The translations under genes and the position numbers were made by a program. The notes beneath the pieces are model-generated. The model searched no databases. It was not told where the DNA came from and saw only the letters and a list, made by a program, of their open reading frames with translations. A stretch of 64,000 nt of DNA from AP-15 sp963747735 (GTDB lineage: Bacteria > Pseudomonadota > Alphaproteobacteria > ATCC43930 > CGMCC-115725), in the NCBI GenBank assembly GCA_963747735.1, contig CAVVGE010000006.1, positions 1 to 64,000 on the forward strand, written 5' to 3'. Each line of letters begins with the position of its first letter. The stretch's first letter is position 1. Positions 55,999-64,000 of the stretch are shown here, in pieces.

Positions 55999-56781
55999 GC
56001 CCGTGGGAGCGAAGCAGGCGCCGATCAGCCGGCCGCCGCGCCCCGCGCCGCCGTCGAGCGACACACCGAATTTGCCCTCGACAAGACCGCGCTGCTGCCG
56101 GTCGATGCCTCGGACGACACGGTGGAACCCCTCGAACGGAGCGGCGAGGTCGAGAATGTCGTCCGAGCCCCACCAGAACGCGTCGCCTTGCGCCGCAAGG
56201 GGCCGCGACGGCGCGATCGCGGCATGGACGAGCAGCAGCCCGCGCTCTTCGGTGAACGCGGCGTGATGCAGCGCCGAAAACAGCATGACATGGCCGGGTG
56301 CGGCGTTCATCGCGCTGCGCAATGTTCCGGTCCAGCGGGTGATCGTGCGCGGCCCGTCGCGGGCGGCGGCGGTGGCCTGCCGCAAATTGCTGCCATAGGC
56401 CTGGATCGTGGTCTCGACCCCGGCCCGGACCATCCATTGCAGCACCTCGCGGGGATTGGGCGCGAATTGCAGCTGCAGCAGCTTTTGCCACATCTCCTCC
56501 TGCGCGCCGCGCAAGAAGACGACTTCGCAGGCAAATGCATGCCGGCGCCCCAGCACCCGGCAGCGAAAGTCGAGCAATTCGTCGATGGTGGCGAGCACCG
56601 CATCGCCATAGCCGATGTAATTGCCGAGATAGACGAGCCGGTCGCCGTCCTGAAACCGCTCGCCGATCAGATCGTGCAATCGTGCCAGACGGCGCGCCTC
56701 GGCATGTATCGCGCCGACCGCCCAGACCCGGCGGGCGCCGCGCAGCCTCGCAAATTTCCTGTCCGGTCGCGCCCGGTTCAC
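55972..56781 (-). CDS. Metallophosphatase-fold protein lacking metal ligands
   Basis: 269 residues aligned by eye with PPP/ApaH-type phosphoesterases. The metal-site motifs are replaced: GDIHG becomes GAIHA (WAVGAIHAEARRL), GDYVDRG becomes GNYIGYG (VYLGNYIGYGDAV), and GNHE becomes GAQE (FLRGAQEEMWQKLL). Only the later LLLVHAAIAP keeps a His. The rest of the fold is well kept (EMWQKLLQLQFAPNPREVLQ, PGHVMLFSALHHAAFTEERG, FWWGSDDILDL). It is most likely a non-catalytic pseudophosphatase. It follows carD on the same strand by 41 bp. ATG 56781 is the start of homology. Confidence 0.75.
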   Translation of the reverse strand: MNRARPDRKFARLRGARRVWAVGAIHAEARRLARLHDLIGERFQDGDRLVYLGNYIGYGDAVLATIDELLDFRCRVLGRRHAFACEVVFLRGAQEEMWQKLLQLQFAPNPREVLQWMVRAGVETTIQAYGSNLRQATAAARDGPRTITRWTGTLRSAMNAAPGHVMLFSALHHAAFTEERGLLLVHAAIAPSRPLAAQGDAFWWGSDDILDLAAPFEGFHRVVRGIDRQQRGLVEGKFGVSLDGGAGRGGRLIGACFAPTGQILDVVEA

Positions 56782-56822
56782 CCCATCCCTACCCCAGGGC
56801 CACGCCTAGTCCACTCGGGCGG

Positions 56823-57317
56823 TCAAGCCGCCAACAGCTGCTCGACCCGCTGCGTCGCGGTGGTCTCGTCGATCCGCTCGACCGCGGCGAATTCACGCAC
56901 GAGACGGTCGAGCGCCGACTGATAAATCTGCCTTTCGCTATAGGATTGCTCGGGCTGCCCGCTGTTGCGGTAGAGGTCGCGCACCACTTCGGCGATCGAG
57001 GCCGGATCACCCGAGGCGATCTTGGCCTGATATTCTTGCGCCCGCCGGCTCCACATCGTGCGCTTGGCGCGGGAGCGCCCGCGCAGCTTGGCGAGGGCGG
57101 CATCCATCTCCTTGCGGCTGGACAATCTGCGCAATCCCGAAACCTTGGCCTTGCCGAGCGGTACGCGCAGGGTCATCCGGTCCTTGTCGAAATGGACGAC
57201 AAAGACGTTGAGCGTCAAACCGGCGATCTCCTGCGCCTCGATGCCGACGATCTTGCCGACGCCATGGGTCGGGTAGACCACCAGATCGCCCGTGGCGAAT
57301 AAAGCTTTTTCCGACAT
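56823..57317 (-). CDS. carD: CarD-family RNA polymerase-binding regulator
   Basis: 164-residue CarD. It binds the RNA polymerase beta lobe and stabilises open complexes at many promoters, including rRNA promoters. The N-terminal Tudor-like domain is FATGDLVVYPTHGVGKIVGI. The helical C-terminal DNA-interacting part holds WSRRAQEYQAKIASGD, AEVVRDLYR and YQSALDRLVREFAAVE. Start ATG 57317 (MSEKALF); a longer frame upstream has no similarity. Downstream of fdxA on the same strand after a 237-bp spacer. Confidence 0.94.
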   Translation of the reverse strand: MSEKALFATGDLVVYPTHGVGKIVGIEAQEIAGLTLNVFVVHFDKDRMTLRVPLGKAKVSGLRRLSSRKEMDAALAKLRGRSRAKRTMWSRRAQEYQAKIASGDPASIAEVVRDLYRNSGQPEQSYSERQIYQSALDRLVREFAAVERIDETTATQRVEQLLAA

Positions 57318-57554
57318 CATGTCCGTCTCTCGCAATCGAACCGAGTGGTACTGCCGGGACGCTTCAACCGTTCGCTGCTGCTCAGCGTCGGCGACCGTCC
57401 ACAACTCGACGAAGAGCGCGGAACCGGAGGGGAACGCGTCAATAGCACCCACATAACATTAGCATGAACAACCTTTCGAATGCCAGCAGGTCAGCCATGC
57501 CCGCTGCGCAATACCCGCTGCGGCAGATGGCGAGCGGCGGTCGCGCCCCGACCC

Positions 57555-57896
57555 TCAGCCGGTGGCGCCGCCCGGGCCGGGGTTGAAGAATTTGTCGTAT
57601 TTGTCGGCGACGTCCTTCCATTCGTCGGCATCGGCCGGGGGCGGCTTTTTGCGCGTGATGTTGGGCCAGCTCGCGGCATATTCGCGGTTCAGCTCGACCC
57701 ATTTCTCGGCTTCGGTTTCGCTGTCCGGGATAATCGCCTCGACCGGGCATTCCGGCTCGCACACCCCGCAATCGATGCATTCGTCGGGATGGATGACGAG
57801 CATGTTCTCGCCCTCGTAAAAGCAGTCCACCGGGCAGACTTCGACGCAATCCATGTATTTGCAACGGATGCAGGCTTCGGTGACGACGTAGGTCAT
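57555..57896 (-). CDS. fdxA: 7Fe ferredoxin FdxA
   Basis: 113-residue ferredoxin with one [3Fe-4S] and one [4Fe-4S] site. Cysteines are in EACIRCKYMDCVEVCPVDCF and PDECIDCGVCEPECPVEAI, and the long alphaproteobacterial C-terminal tail is EYAASWPNITRKKPPPADAD. ATG 57896 overlaps the upstream TerB-like stop (ATGA at 57893-57896). The fdxA-carD neighbourhood is a familiar alphaproteobacterial order. Confidence 0.96.
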   Translation of the reverse strand: MTYVVTEACIRCKYMDCVEVCPVDCFYEGENMLVIHPDECIDCGVCEPECPVEAIIPDSETEAEKWVELNREYAASWPNITRKKPPPADADEWKDVADKYDKFFNPGPGGATG

Positions 57897-58378
57897 GGCA
57901 CTCGCTTCTTCTCCAGAACTTCGGCGTCGAGGCCCAGCCGGGCGAGGACACGCCGCCGGGCGAGGCCGCGGTCGCGGTCGGACACATAGATCAGCCCGCC
58001 GACGCGGCGCACGAGACTGTCCTCGTATTCGCTGAGGACGCCATCGGCATAGGCGACCTCCCACAGCATCTCGACAAGCTCGACACGCTGTTCGAACGAC
58101 AGCTTCTCGTTGATGATCCGGGTCAAATGGAACAATTCGGCGGAGTCGCGGGCTTCGCGCTCGCCGGCGGCGAGGAGCGCGCGCGCATCCTCATGCGACA
58201 GATTGAACCGGTGCTCGATCAGGCGCGCGATAACCCTGCGCTCGTTCTCGTCGAACCGGTCGTCGCTGTGCGCCGCCTCGACCAGAAGCGCGGTGAGCGC
58301 CAGCCGCAAGGCGTCGTGCGGCGGTGTCCCGGCGGCGCCGGAAGCGCCGGTCAGCCATTCGAGAATGCTGTCGATCAT
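57893..58378 (-). CDS. TerB-family (tellurite-resistance-like) protein
   Basis: 161 residues, all helical, with the TerB acidic motifs AALLVEAAHSDDRFDENERR-type ALTALLVEAAHSDDRFDENE and MLWEVAYADGVLSEYEDSL, then VGGLIYVSDRDRGLARRRV. TerB-like domains bind divalent metal in two acidic loops and occur in stress proteins. The role here is not known. ATG 58378 is chosen; ATG 58396 is an alternative. Coupled to fdxA. Confidence 0.85.
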   Translation of the reverse strand: MIDSILEWLTGASGAAGTPPHDALRLALTALLVEAAHSDDRFDENERRVIARLIEHRFNLSHEDARALLAAGEREARDSAELFHLTRIINEKLSFEQRVELVEMLWEVAYADGVLSEYEDSLVRRVGGLIYVSDRDRGLARRRVLARLGLDAEVLEKKRVP

Positions 58379-58522
58379 CCCGCCGGTGCCTAACATGCGG
58401 GTCGCAGCCGGGGCAACCCTACGCGGTTTGGGGGTTTTTGCCGCTGTGCCGCGCCGCCGGAGGAAATGAACCCGCGCGCCGGCCGTTGTCCGGTGCCACG
58501 GATATCGGAAATCGAGGCCTCG

Positions 58523-59683
58523 ATGAAGCGCGGCAAAATCCTGGTGCTGCATTTTGCCGGCCAGATGCCGCTCGCCGGTATCGCCTGGCAGGCGATGCAT
58601 TACCTGTTGGGCCTCGAGCAGCTCGGCTGGGAAGCCTGGTATGTCGAGGATGGCGGCGCCAACCCCTATGACCCGCGCATCAGCAGCGTGGCGATGGAGT
58701 GCGGCTACAATGTCGCCTATCTGCGGCGGGCGATGGAGGAATACGGGTTTGGCGAGCGCTGGGCCTATTGGGATGCGATCCGGGACGTTTATCACGGGCT
58801 CTCGCGCGAGCGGGTGCACGCGCTTTATGGCGAGGCGGATGCGCTGATCAATCTGTGCGGCGCGACGCGGCTGCGCGACGAGCACTTCGCCTGCCCGACG
58901 CGCATCATCGTCGACACCGACCCCGTCTATGAGCAGATCAAATACGCCAAGGCCGATCCCGAGGCGCGCGCCTATCTCGACGCGCACACGCATTTTTTCA
59001 GCTATGGCGAGAATCTCGGCACACGCGAATGCCCGATACCGCTATGCGGCGTTCCTTGGCGCCCGACCCGGCCGCCGGTCGATCCGCGTCTATGGCCCGA
59101 GCCCGGTGATACGCCGCGCTGCTTCACCACGATCGGAACCTGGGAAAACAAGGGCAAGGACATCGAATTCGACGGCTCGCGTTACGTCTGGTCAAAGCAC
59201 GTAAATTTCTTGCGGTTTTTGGATCTCCCCCGGCGCCGGCCCGGCACCTGCTTTGAGATCGCGATGACGCCGCCCGACGAAGCGGTGCGCCGCACGGTCG
59301 CGGCAGCCGGGTGGCGGATCGCCGATCCGCAGCCGGTCTCGGCGGACATGGCCAGCTATGCCGAGTTTATCGGTGGCTCGCGCGGCGAGCTGACCGTCGC
59401 GAAAGACATCTATGTCCGGCCGAACAGCGGCTGGTTCAGCGATCGCAGCGTGTGCTATCTCGCCGCCGGACGGCCGGTCGTGACGATGCGAACCGGGTTC
59501 GCCGGGCATTACCCGGTTGGGCGCGGCCTGTTCGATTATGAAACCCATGACGAGGCGCTCGCGGCCATCGACGCGATCGCCATCGACTATCGCGGCCACA
59601 GCCGGGCTGCCCGCGAGCTCGCCCGCGAATATTTCGCCGGCGACCGCGTCATCGGCGCGCTGCTCGCGGCGGCGGGATTGTGA
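58523..59683 (+). CDS. Glycosyltransferase-like protein (GT-B fold), hypothetical
   Basis: 386 residues: KILVLHFAGQMPLAGIAWQA, MHYLLGLEQLGWEAWYVEDG, RIIVDTDPVYEQIKYAKADP, FTTIGTWENKGKDIEFDG, and near the C-terminus VRPNSGWFSDRSVCYLAAGR followed by PVVTMRTGF. The second half (sugar-nucleotide site-like SGWFSDRSVCYLAAGRPV with a following glutamate-poor loop) recalls GT-B glycosyltransferases such as CgeB-like proteins. Neither donor nor acceptor can be assigned. ATG 58523 (MKRGKIL) begins the fold. It stands alone on the plus strand amid minus-strand genes. Confidence 0.68.
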   Translation: MKRGKILVLHFAGQMPLAGIAWQAMHYLLGLEQLGWEAWYVEDGGANPYDPRISSVAMECGYNVAYLRRAMEEYGFGERWAYWDAIRDVYHGLSRERVHALYGEADALINLCGATRLRDEHFACPTRIIVDTDPVYEQIKYAKADPEARAYLDAHTHFFSYGENLGTRECPIPLCGVPWRPTRPPVDPRLWPEPGDTPRCFTTIGTWENKGKDIEFDGSRYVWSKHVNFLRFLDLPRRRPGTCFEIAMTPPDEAVRRTVAAAGWRIADPQPVSADMASYAEFIGGSRGELTVAKDIYVRPNSGWFSDRSVCYLAAGRPVVTMRTGFAGHYPVGRGLFDYETHDEALAAIDAIAIDYRGHSRAARELAREYFAGDRVIGALLAAAGL

Positions 59684-59706
59684 GCCGGCGCGGTGCTGTC
59701 AGAAAT

Positions 59707-59926
59707 GTCGTTCCGGGATGCCCGAAGAGCCTGCCCCCCTGTTCCAGCCAGGGGCAGGCTCTGGCCAGGGGCAGGCTCTGGCTTGGACAGGGGGCAGGCC
59801 CGGAACCTATGAACACCGCCATCCGCCGATATTATCGCAGGCCGGCGTGCATGGGTTCCGGGCTCGTTGGGCGGAGCCTGTCCTCGGGCGGCGGCCCGAC
59901 CCGAGGGCCCACGCCCCGGAATGACA
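59707..59926. repeat. MITE-like element with internal duplication
   Basis: Ends GTCGTTCCGGG on the left and CCCCGGAATGAC on the right are inverted repeats, as in the elements at 24667 and 25609. It shares ATGAACACCG and GGGTTCCGGG with 25609-25714, and CCAGGGGCAGGCTCTGG with 24667-24795. That last 17-mer is present twice in tandem here (near 59750 and 59768). It fills most of the gap between the glycosyltransferase-like gene and the S4 gene. Confidence 0.75.
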
Positions 59927-59954
59927 AATTTTTTCAGCCCCAGCCCATTCAATT

Positions 59955-60311
59955 TCAGTCGCCGGCCTCGGCCTCGTCGGCGAGCAACGGGATCCACGCC
60001 GCTTGGCGCCCCACAAGCGGGACCGGCACCGCCGCTTCCTCATAAAGCAGGCGCGCTTCCGCCGCCGGGCCGCGCCGCGTGCCGAGCGCCAGCACCTTGA
60101 GCCGACGGCCGACCCTGCCGCGCGCAAGCACGATGGTGTCGCCCGCGGCCAGCTCGTGCCGCGCCCGCGTCACTGCGGCGCCATTGACGATGATGTCGCC
60201 CGAAACGCACAGGCGCGCAGCTTGCGAGCGGCTCTTGACCACGCGCGCGAACCATAGCCATTGATCGAGCCGCCGGCTCGCCCGCTCGGGCAAGGGCGCG
60301 GCGCCCTTCAA
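59955..60311 (-). CDS. S4-domain RNA-binding protein (Hsp15-like)
   Basis: 118 residues: RRLDQWLWFARVVKSRSQAA followed by CVSGDIIVNGAAVTRARHEL and DTIVLARGRVGRRLKVLALG is the S4 fold of HslR/Hsp15-like proteins, which bind stalled 50S subunits or structured RNA. Its ATG overlaps the helicase stop (ATGA at 60308-60311), so the two are made together. Confidence 0.92.
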   Translation of the reverse strand: MKGAAPLPERASRRLDQWLWFARVVKSRSQAARLCVSGDIIVNGAAVTRARHELAAGDTIVLARGRVGRRLKVLALGTRRGPAAEARLLYEEAAVPVPLVGRQAAWIPLLADEAEAGD

Positions 60312-62803
60312 GCGAGCCTCAGCTCCCGCAATTTGGCAAACGGGCTGCCGTCGTGCGCAAGCGGGGGTGCGTGGCTGCGCGCAGGAGCCCTGCGGCGGCG
60401 CCGCGCGGGTGCGACAAATACCTCGGTTGCCGCTTCGATGCGGCGGCGGTAGCCGAGCTCTTCGAGCAACAGCGCCAATCTCGCTCGCTCGATGCCGGCG
60501 GCGCCAGCCAGCACGGCATCGGCCGCGAACGGGCCGCTTCGCGCCCGCTTGCGCGCGGCGGCGGCGAGGCGTTCGAGACGATCGACACGCAGCGCCATGC
60601 CGCCCAGCACCCGAAAGCCGGTCGCCATCCAGAATGAGGGCGGCAGCGCCGGGTCGATGTCGATCGGCCTGGCGAGCCGGCGCGCCGGCGGCAGCGGCGG
60701 CACCGCAGCACCGTGCCGCACCGCCCAGAGCAGCGCACGCAGCTGCACCGATTCGGGGCGCAGCAGCGGCTCGAAAAACACTGTCTCGGTGCCAAAACGA
60801 ACGCCGACCCGGCCGAGCGCCGCACGATCCGCCGGAGCAAGGCCGGTGACGGCTCCGGCTACCTCGGCCGCGTCCACCGCGCCGAGCGCCTCGGCGAGCT
60901 GAAACACCAGCCCCCGGCCGGCGCCGCCGAGCAGCAAGGCGGAAGCGGTGAAGAGCGGGCCGAGGCGCCGCTCGATCTCGGCGGCGACAAATGCCTGCAA
61001 GCGCTGGCGCACCTGCTCGCGCGCTTCACCGGTAGCGAAATCGCCGGTGAACGGCTCGGCCCGCGGCGCTTGCAGGCGCTCCCCGGCAACCAGCCGCCCG
61101 ACGCCGCCACCGCGCCACAGCAAAGAGCCTGCCGCGTCGAGCGTAAAGGCGTCGTCGGCATCGGCGGCGAGACGGCGCGCGCGGGCCGCCACCTCGTCGC
61201 GCAGCACGCGGGCTGCGGCGGCGACGAGCGTGCGCGCCTCGTCGCTGTCGGTCGCATCGGGAGCAAAACGCAAGCCGTCGAGACGGCCGACATAATTCCC
61301 CTCGACAATGACCTCGCCCGCCGCCGAAACCGCGGCGAGCAGCTCGCCCTCGGCAGCCAGGCGCCGGACCAGAAACGCCGAGCGCCGATCGACAAAACGC
61401 TGAGTGATGCGTTCGTGCAAGGCGTCGGAGAGGCGATCTTCGATGCCGCGCGCGCGCTCCTGCCAGCCCGCCGCCCCTTCGACCCAATCGCTGCGGTGGG
61501 TGATGTAGGTCCAGGTGCGGATGTGGGCAATCCGCGCCATCAAGGTGTCGATGTCGCCCTCGGTGCGGTCGAGGCTCGCCATCTGCCGGGCGATCCAGGT
61601 TGTCGGCAAACGCTCGTCGGGGCCGGCCAGATGGGTAAAGCAATGGAGCAGGAGCCGGGTGTGGCTTTCGCTCATGACCTTGCGGAAATCGGGGATTTGG
61701 CAGACCTCCCACAACAGCCGCACCGCGCCGGGATGGGTGGCGAGCCGCGCCGCTTCGCGGTTGCGCGCCAGCGCCTGCAAGGCGCGGTGGTCGTCGGCCT
61801 CGCGCGCCTGCACCAGGCCCGGTGTCGCCGGCCGCTCGTCGAGGCTCTTCAGCAAGGCATCGACCGAATCGAAGCGCAGCCGCGTGCTGCGCCAATAGAG
61901 CCGGGTCAGCGGGTCGAAGCGGTGCGCCTCGACCGCCTCGACGATCGCCGGATCGAGCGGCCGCTGGTCGGCGGTTGTGCCAAAGGTGCCGTCGCTCATG
62001 TGACGCCCGGCGCGCCCGGCGATCTGGGCGATTTCGGCGGCGCTGAGACGGCGCGGGCCATAGCCGTCAAACTTGACGATGCCGGCAAAGGCGACATGGT
62101 CGAGATCCATGTTGAGCCCCATGCCGATCGCGTCGGTGGCGACCAGGTAATCGACCTCGCCGGCCTGGAACATGCCGACCTGCGCGTTGCGCGCCCGCGG
62201 GCTCAGCGCTCCCAGCACGATCGCGGTGCCGCCGCGCTGGCGGCGGATCAGCTCGGCGAGCGAAAAAACGTCGGCCACGGTAAAGGCGACGACGGCGCTG
62301 CGCGGCGGCAGCCGGGTCACCTTTTTGTGCCCGGTGTAGGTCAAGGTCGAAAAGCGCGGCCGCCCGATATGCTCGATCTCCGGGACGAGGCGGCGCATCA
62401 ACGGCTTGATCGTGTCGGCGCCGAGAAACATCGTCTCGGCGAGACCGCGCGCATGCAAGAGGCGCGCGGTGAAGACGTGGCCGCGCTCGGGGTCGGCGCA
62501 AAGCTGGATCTCGTCGACCGCGAGAAAATCGACCGGCCGGTCGAGCGGCATCGATTCCGCGGTGCAGACGAAATAGGACGGGTTCGGCGGAACGATCTTT
62601 TCTTCGCCGGTGATCAGCGCGACCGCTCGCGCGCCTTTGAGCTTGACCACCCGGTCGTAGTTTTCGCGGGCGAGGAGCCGCAGCGGAAACCCGATCATGC
62701 CACTCTTGTGACCGAGCATGCGCTCGATCGCGAGATGGGTCTTGCCGGTATTGGTCGGCCCGAGAACCGCGACGAGCCGCGGCCCGGGGCTGAACATGCC
62801 CAT
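60308..62803 (-). CDS. Suv3-like DEAD/DEAH RNA helicase
   Basis: 831 residues related to mitochondrial Suv3/SUPV3L1 helicases. SF2 motifs are VLGPTNTGKTHLAIERM (Walker A), FLAVDEIQLCADPERGHVFT (DEIQ), YLVATDAIGMGLNMDLDHV and QIAGRAGRHMSDGTFG (motif VI). The long C-terminal region is variable, helical and ends with a basic stretch. The alphaproteobacterial versions regularly precede an S4 protein. ATG 62803 (MGMFSPGPRLVAVLG) is chosen; longer extensions lack similarity. Likely role: RNA unwinding in turnover or ribosome assembly. Confidence 0.91.
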   Translation of the reverse strand: MGMFSPGPRLVAVLGPTNTGKTHLAIERMLGHKSGMIGFPLRLLARENYDRVVKLKGARAVALITGEEKIVPPNPSYFVCTAESMPLDRPVDFLAVDEIQLCADPERGHVFTARLLHARGLAETMFLGADTIKPLMRRLVPEIEHIGRPRFSTLTYTGHKKVTRLPPRSAVVAFTVADVFSLAELIRRQRGGTAIVLGALSPRARNAQVGMFQAGEVDYLVATDAIGMGLNMDLDHVAFAGIVKFDGYGPRRLSAAEIAQIAGRAGRHMSDGTFGTTADQRPLDPAIVEAVEAHRFDPLTRLYWRSTRLRFDSVDALLKSLDERPATPGLVQAREADDHRALQALARNREAARLATHPGAVRLLWEVCQIPDFRKVMSESHTRLLLHCFTHLAGPDERLPTTWIARQMASLDRTEGDIDTLMARIAHIRTWTYITHRSDWVEGAAGWQERARGIEDRLSDALHERITQRFVDRRSAFLVRRLAAEGELLAAVSAAGEVIVEGNYVGRLDGLRFAPDATDSDEARTLVAAAARVLRDEVAARARRLAADADDAFTLDAAGSLLWRGGGVGRLVAGERLQAPRAEPFTGDFATGEAREQVRQRLQAFVAAEIERRLGPLFTASALLLGGAGRGLVFQLAEALGAVDAAEVAGAVTGLAPADRAALGRVGVRFGTETVFFEPLLRPESVQLRALLWAVRHGAAVPPLPPARRLARPIDIDPALPPSFWMATGFRVLGGMALRVDRLERLAAAARKRARSGPFAADAVLAGAAGIERARLALLLEELGYRRRIEAATEVFVAPARRRRRAPARSHAPPLAHDGSPFAKLRELRLA

Positions 62804-62906
62804 GCGCAACAGGTATCGGGGCGCGGCCGGAACAACGCAAGGATAAAACAACCGCGATAGGGCGGCTGCGGCGACGCGTCCCGACCCGATTGGCCGAGCT
62901 GTGGGG

Positions 62907-62935
62907 TTGCGGCTGGCGGCGCTGCGCCACATATC
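62907..62935 (+). promoter_or_regulatory. Candidate promoter for htpG
   Basis: TTGCGG (62907-62912) and CATATC (62930-62935) are 17 bp apart, ending 35 bp before the htpG ATG. It resembles a housekeeping promoter; no clear heat-shock sigma-32 sequence is seen. By eye only. Confidence 0.3.
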
Positions 62936-62970
62936 CTCGGCGCGTTCCGGCCACCACGCGACGGCAGAAA

Positions 62971-64000
62971 ATGACCCAAGAAACAAGGAGCTTCCAGGCC
63001 GAAGTCAGCCGCCTTCTCGAAATCGTCGCGCACTCGCTCTACAGCCAAAAGGAAATCTTTCTGCGCGAGCTGATCTCGAACGCTTCGGACGCCTGCGACC
63101 GGCTGCGCTACGCGGTATTGACCGAGCCGGCGCTGGCCGAGAGCGATACCGCCTACCGCGTCGTTTTGACCCCGGACAAACAGGCGCGGACCTTGACCGT
63201 CGCCGACAACGGCATCGGCATGGGCCGCGACGAGCTGATCGAGAACCTCGGCACGATCGCGCGTTCGGGCACCGCCGCCTTTGTCGATCAATTGTCGGGC
63301 GACGCGCGCAAGGACATGAGCCTGATCGGCCAGTTCGGTGTCGGCTTTTATTCGGCGTTCATGGTCGCCGACAAGGTCGAGGTCGTGGCGCGCAAAGCGG
63401 GCGAGCAAGAAGGCTGGCGCTGGGTTTCGGACGGCAAGGGGGAATTTACGATCGAGCCGTTGCCGGATGCAGCGCGCGGGGCCGCGGTCGTGGTCCACCT
63501 GCGCGACGGCGAGGACGAATATCTCGACCCGGCAAGGCTGCGCCAGATCGTGCGCACCTATTCCGACCACATAGCACTGCCGATCTTGCTGAAGGACGGC
63601 GACAAGGAAGACACGATCAACACTGCCTCGGCGTTGTGGACCCGGCCGCGCGCCGACATCACCAAGGAGCAATACACCGAGTTCTACCACCATGTCGGCC
63701 ACAGCTTCGACGACCCGTGGCTGACGCTGCACAACAAGGCCGAAGGGTTGCTCGAATATACGAGCCTTCTTTTTGTGCCTTCGACCAGGCCCTTCGATCT
63801 CTTCGATCCGGAACGCAAAAGCCGGGTCAAGCTCTATGTCCGGCGGGTGTTTATCAGCGACGAAGGCGCCGAGCTTCTGCCCGCCTATCTGCGGTTTTTG
63901 CGCGGTATCGTCGACAGCGAGGACCTGCCGCTCAATATCAGCCGCGAAATGCTGCAGTCGAACCCGACAGTCGCCAAGATCCGCCAGCAGCTGACCCGCA
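62971..64000 (+). CDS. htpG: Chaperone HtpG (Hsp90), 3' end beyond the window
   Basis: 343 codons are visible from ATG 62971. The GHKL ATPase domain is complete: FLRELISNASDACDRLRY, VADNGIGMGRDELIENLGTI, ARSGTAAF, IGQFGVGFYSAFMVAD. The middle domain is entered (LWTRPRADITKEQYTEFYHH, YTSLLFVPSTRPFDLF, KLYVRRVFISDE, RGIVDSEDLPLNISREMLQ). ATP-dependent cytosolic chaperone. Divergent from the helicase gene across 167 bp. Confidence 0.97.
   Translation, partial: MTQETRSFQAEVSRLLEIVAHSLYSQKEIFLRELISNASDACDRLRYAVLTEPALAESDTAYRVVLTPDKQARTLTVADNGIGMGRDELIENLGTIARSGTAAFVDQLSGDARKDMSLIGQFGVGFYSAFMVADKVEVVARKAGEQEGWRWVSDGKGEFTIEPLPDAARGAAVVVHLRDGEDEYLDPARLRQIVRTYSDHIALPILLKDGDKEDTINTASALWTRPRADITKEQYTEFYHHVGHSFDDPWLTLHNKAEGLLEYTSLLFVPSTRPFDLFDPERKSRVKLYVRRVFISDEGAELLPAYLRFLRGIVDSEDLPLNISREMLQSNPTVAKIRQQLTR

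Noticed and set aside
60713..62860. 715-codon frame antisense to the helicase
   Set aside because: Shadow frame; the helicase motifs on the minus strand are intact.

Overview
The window is GC-rich, densely packed bacterial chromosome. The gene content points to an alphaproteobacterium, probably of the Rhodospirillales type. Supporting genes are a MucR/Ros zinc-finger regulator, CarD beside a 7Fe ferredoxin and a Suv3-like helicase/S4-protein pair, glyA-nrdR-ribD, mlaA-mlaC, an Rrf2-regulated suf operon that uses SufU and SufT, HpnK (hopanoid-associated), and many FAD- or FMN-dependent dehydrogenases. The taxonomic placement is inference from gene content and order; no rRNA is present.

Layout. 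0-4.1 kb is a decayed defence patch: the N-terminal two thirds of a type I HsdR, a hicB remnant among palindromic repeats, a central piece of hsdS, and an intact phd-vapC pair. This patch abuts the 3' end of metH. A perfect 59-bp copy of the metH 3' end lies on the far side of the toxin-antitoxin pair. 4.1-9.8 kb is a methionine/one-carbon unit (ArsR-methyltransferase regulator, metF, metH) with a 20-bp palindromic operator candidate in its promoter region. 9.9-13.1 kb holds mlaA-mlaC and an ettA that carries two frameshifts. 13.2-20.5 kb holds gcdH, mucR, glyA-nrdR-ribD, an isobutyryl-CoA-dehydrogenase-like gene and a proline iminopeptidase.

20.6-27.7 kb is the Fe-S assembly operon, read on the minus strand: Rrf2 regulator, sufB, sufC, sufD, sufS, sufU, sufT and a coupled HAD hydrolase. 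Two MITE-like repeats sit inside the operon, and sufS contains two compensating single-base indels. 27.7-34.7 kb holds a membrane-anchored FMN dehydrogenase, a two-component system, small lipoproteins, hpnK, and a REP-associated tyrosine transposase flanked by inverted arrays of a short repeat. 34.9-41.4 kb is a peptide-type ABC importer split into divergent pieces around a Uma2-type nuclease gene, followed by tRNA-Lys(TTT).

41.5-46.7 kb holds NIPSNAP plus a lipoprotein, an M20 amidohydrolase (frameshifted), a short MetE-like methyltransferase, ThuA (frameshifted) and OsmC. 46.7-56 kb holds an L-lactate-dehydrogenase-like gene, a second phd-vapC, a large di-haem cytochrome c paired with a GMC oxidoreductase, an orphan sugar-type ABC ATPase and two SDRs. 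56-64 kb holds a metallophosphatase-like protein that has lost its metal ligands, CarD, FdxA, a TerB-like protein, a glycosyltransferase-like protein, the S4/helicase pair and the start of htpG.

Three themes stand out. (1) Translational coupling through ATGA or GTGA overlaps is pervasive. (2) Short palindromic and MITE-like elements sit in almost every larger gap. (3) Single-base indels break four otherwise well-conserved genes (ettA, sufS, the M20 gene, thuA). This is either assembly error or real decay, and the sequence alone cannot say which.
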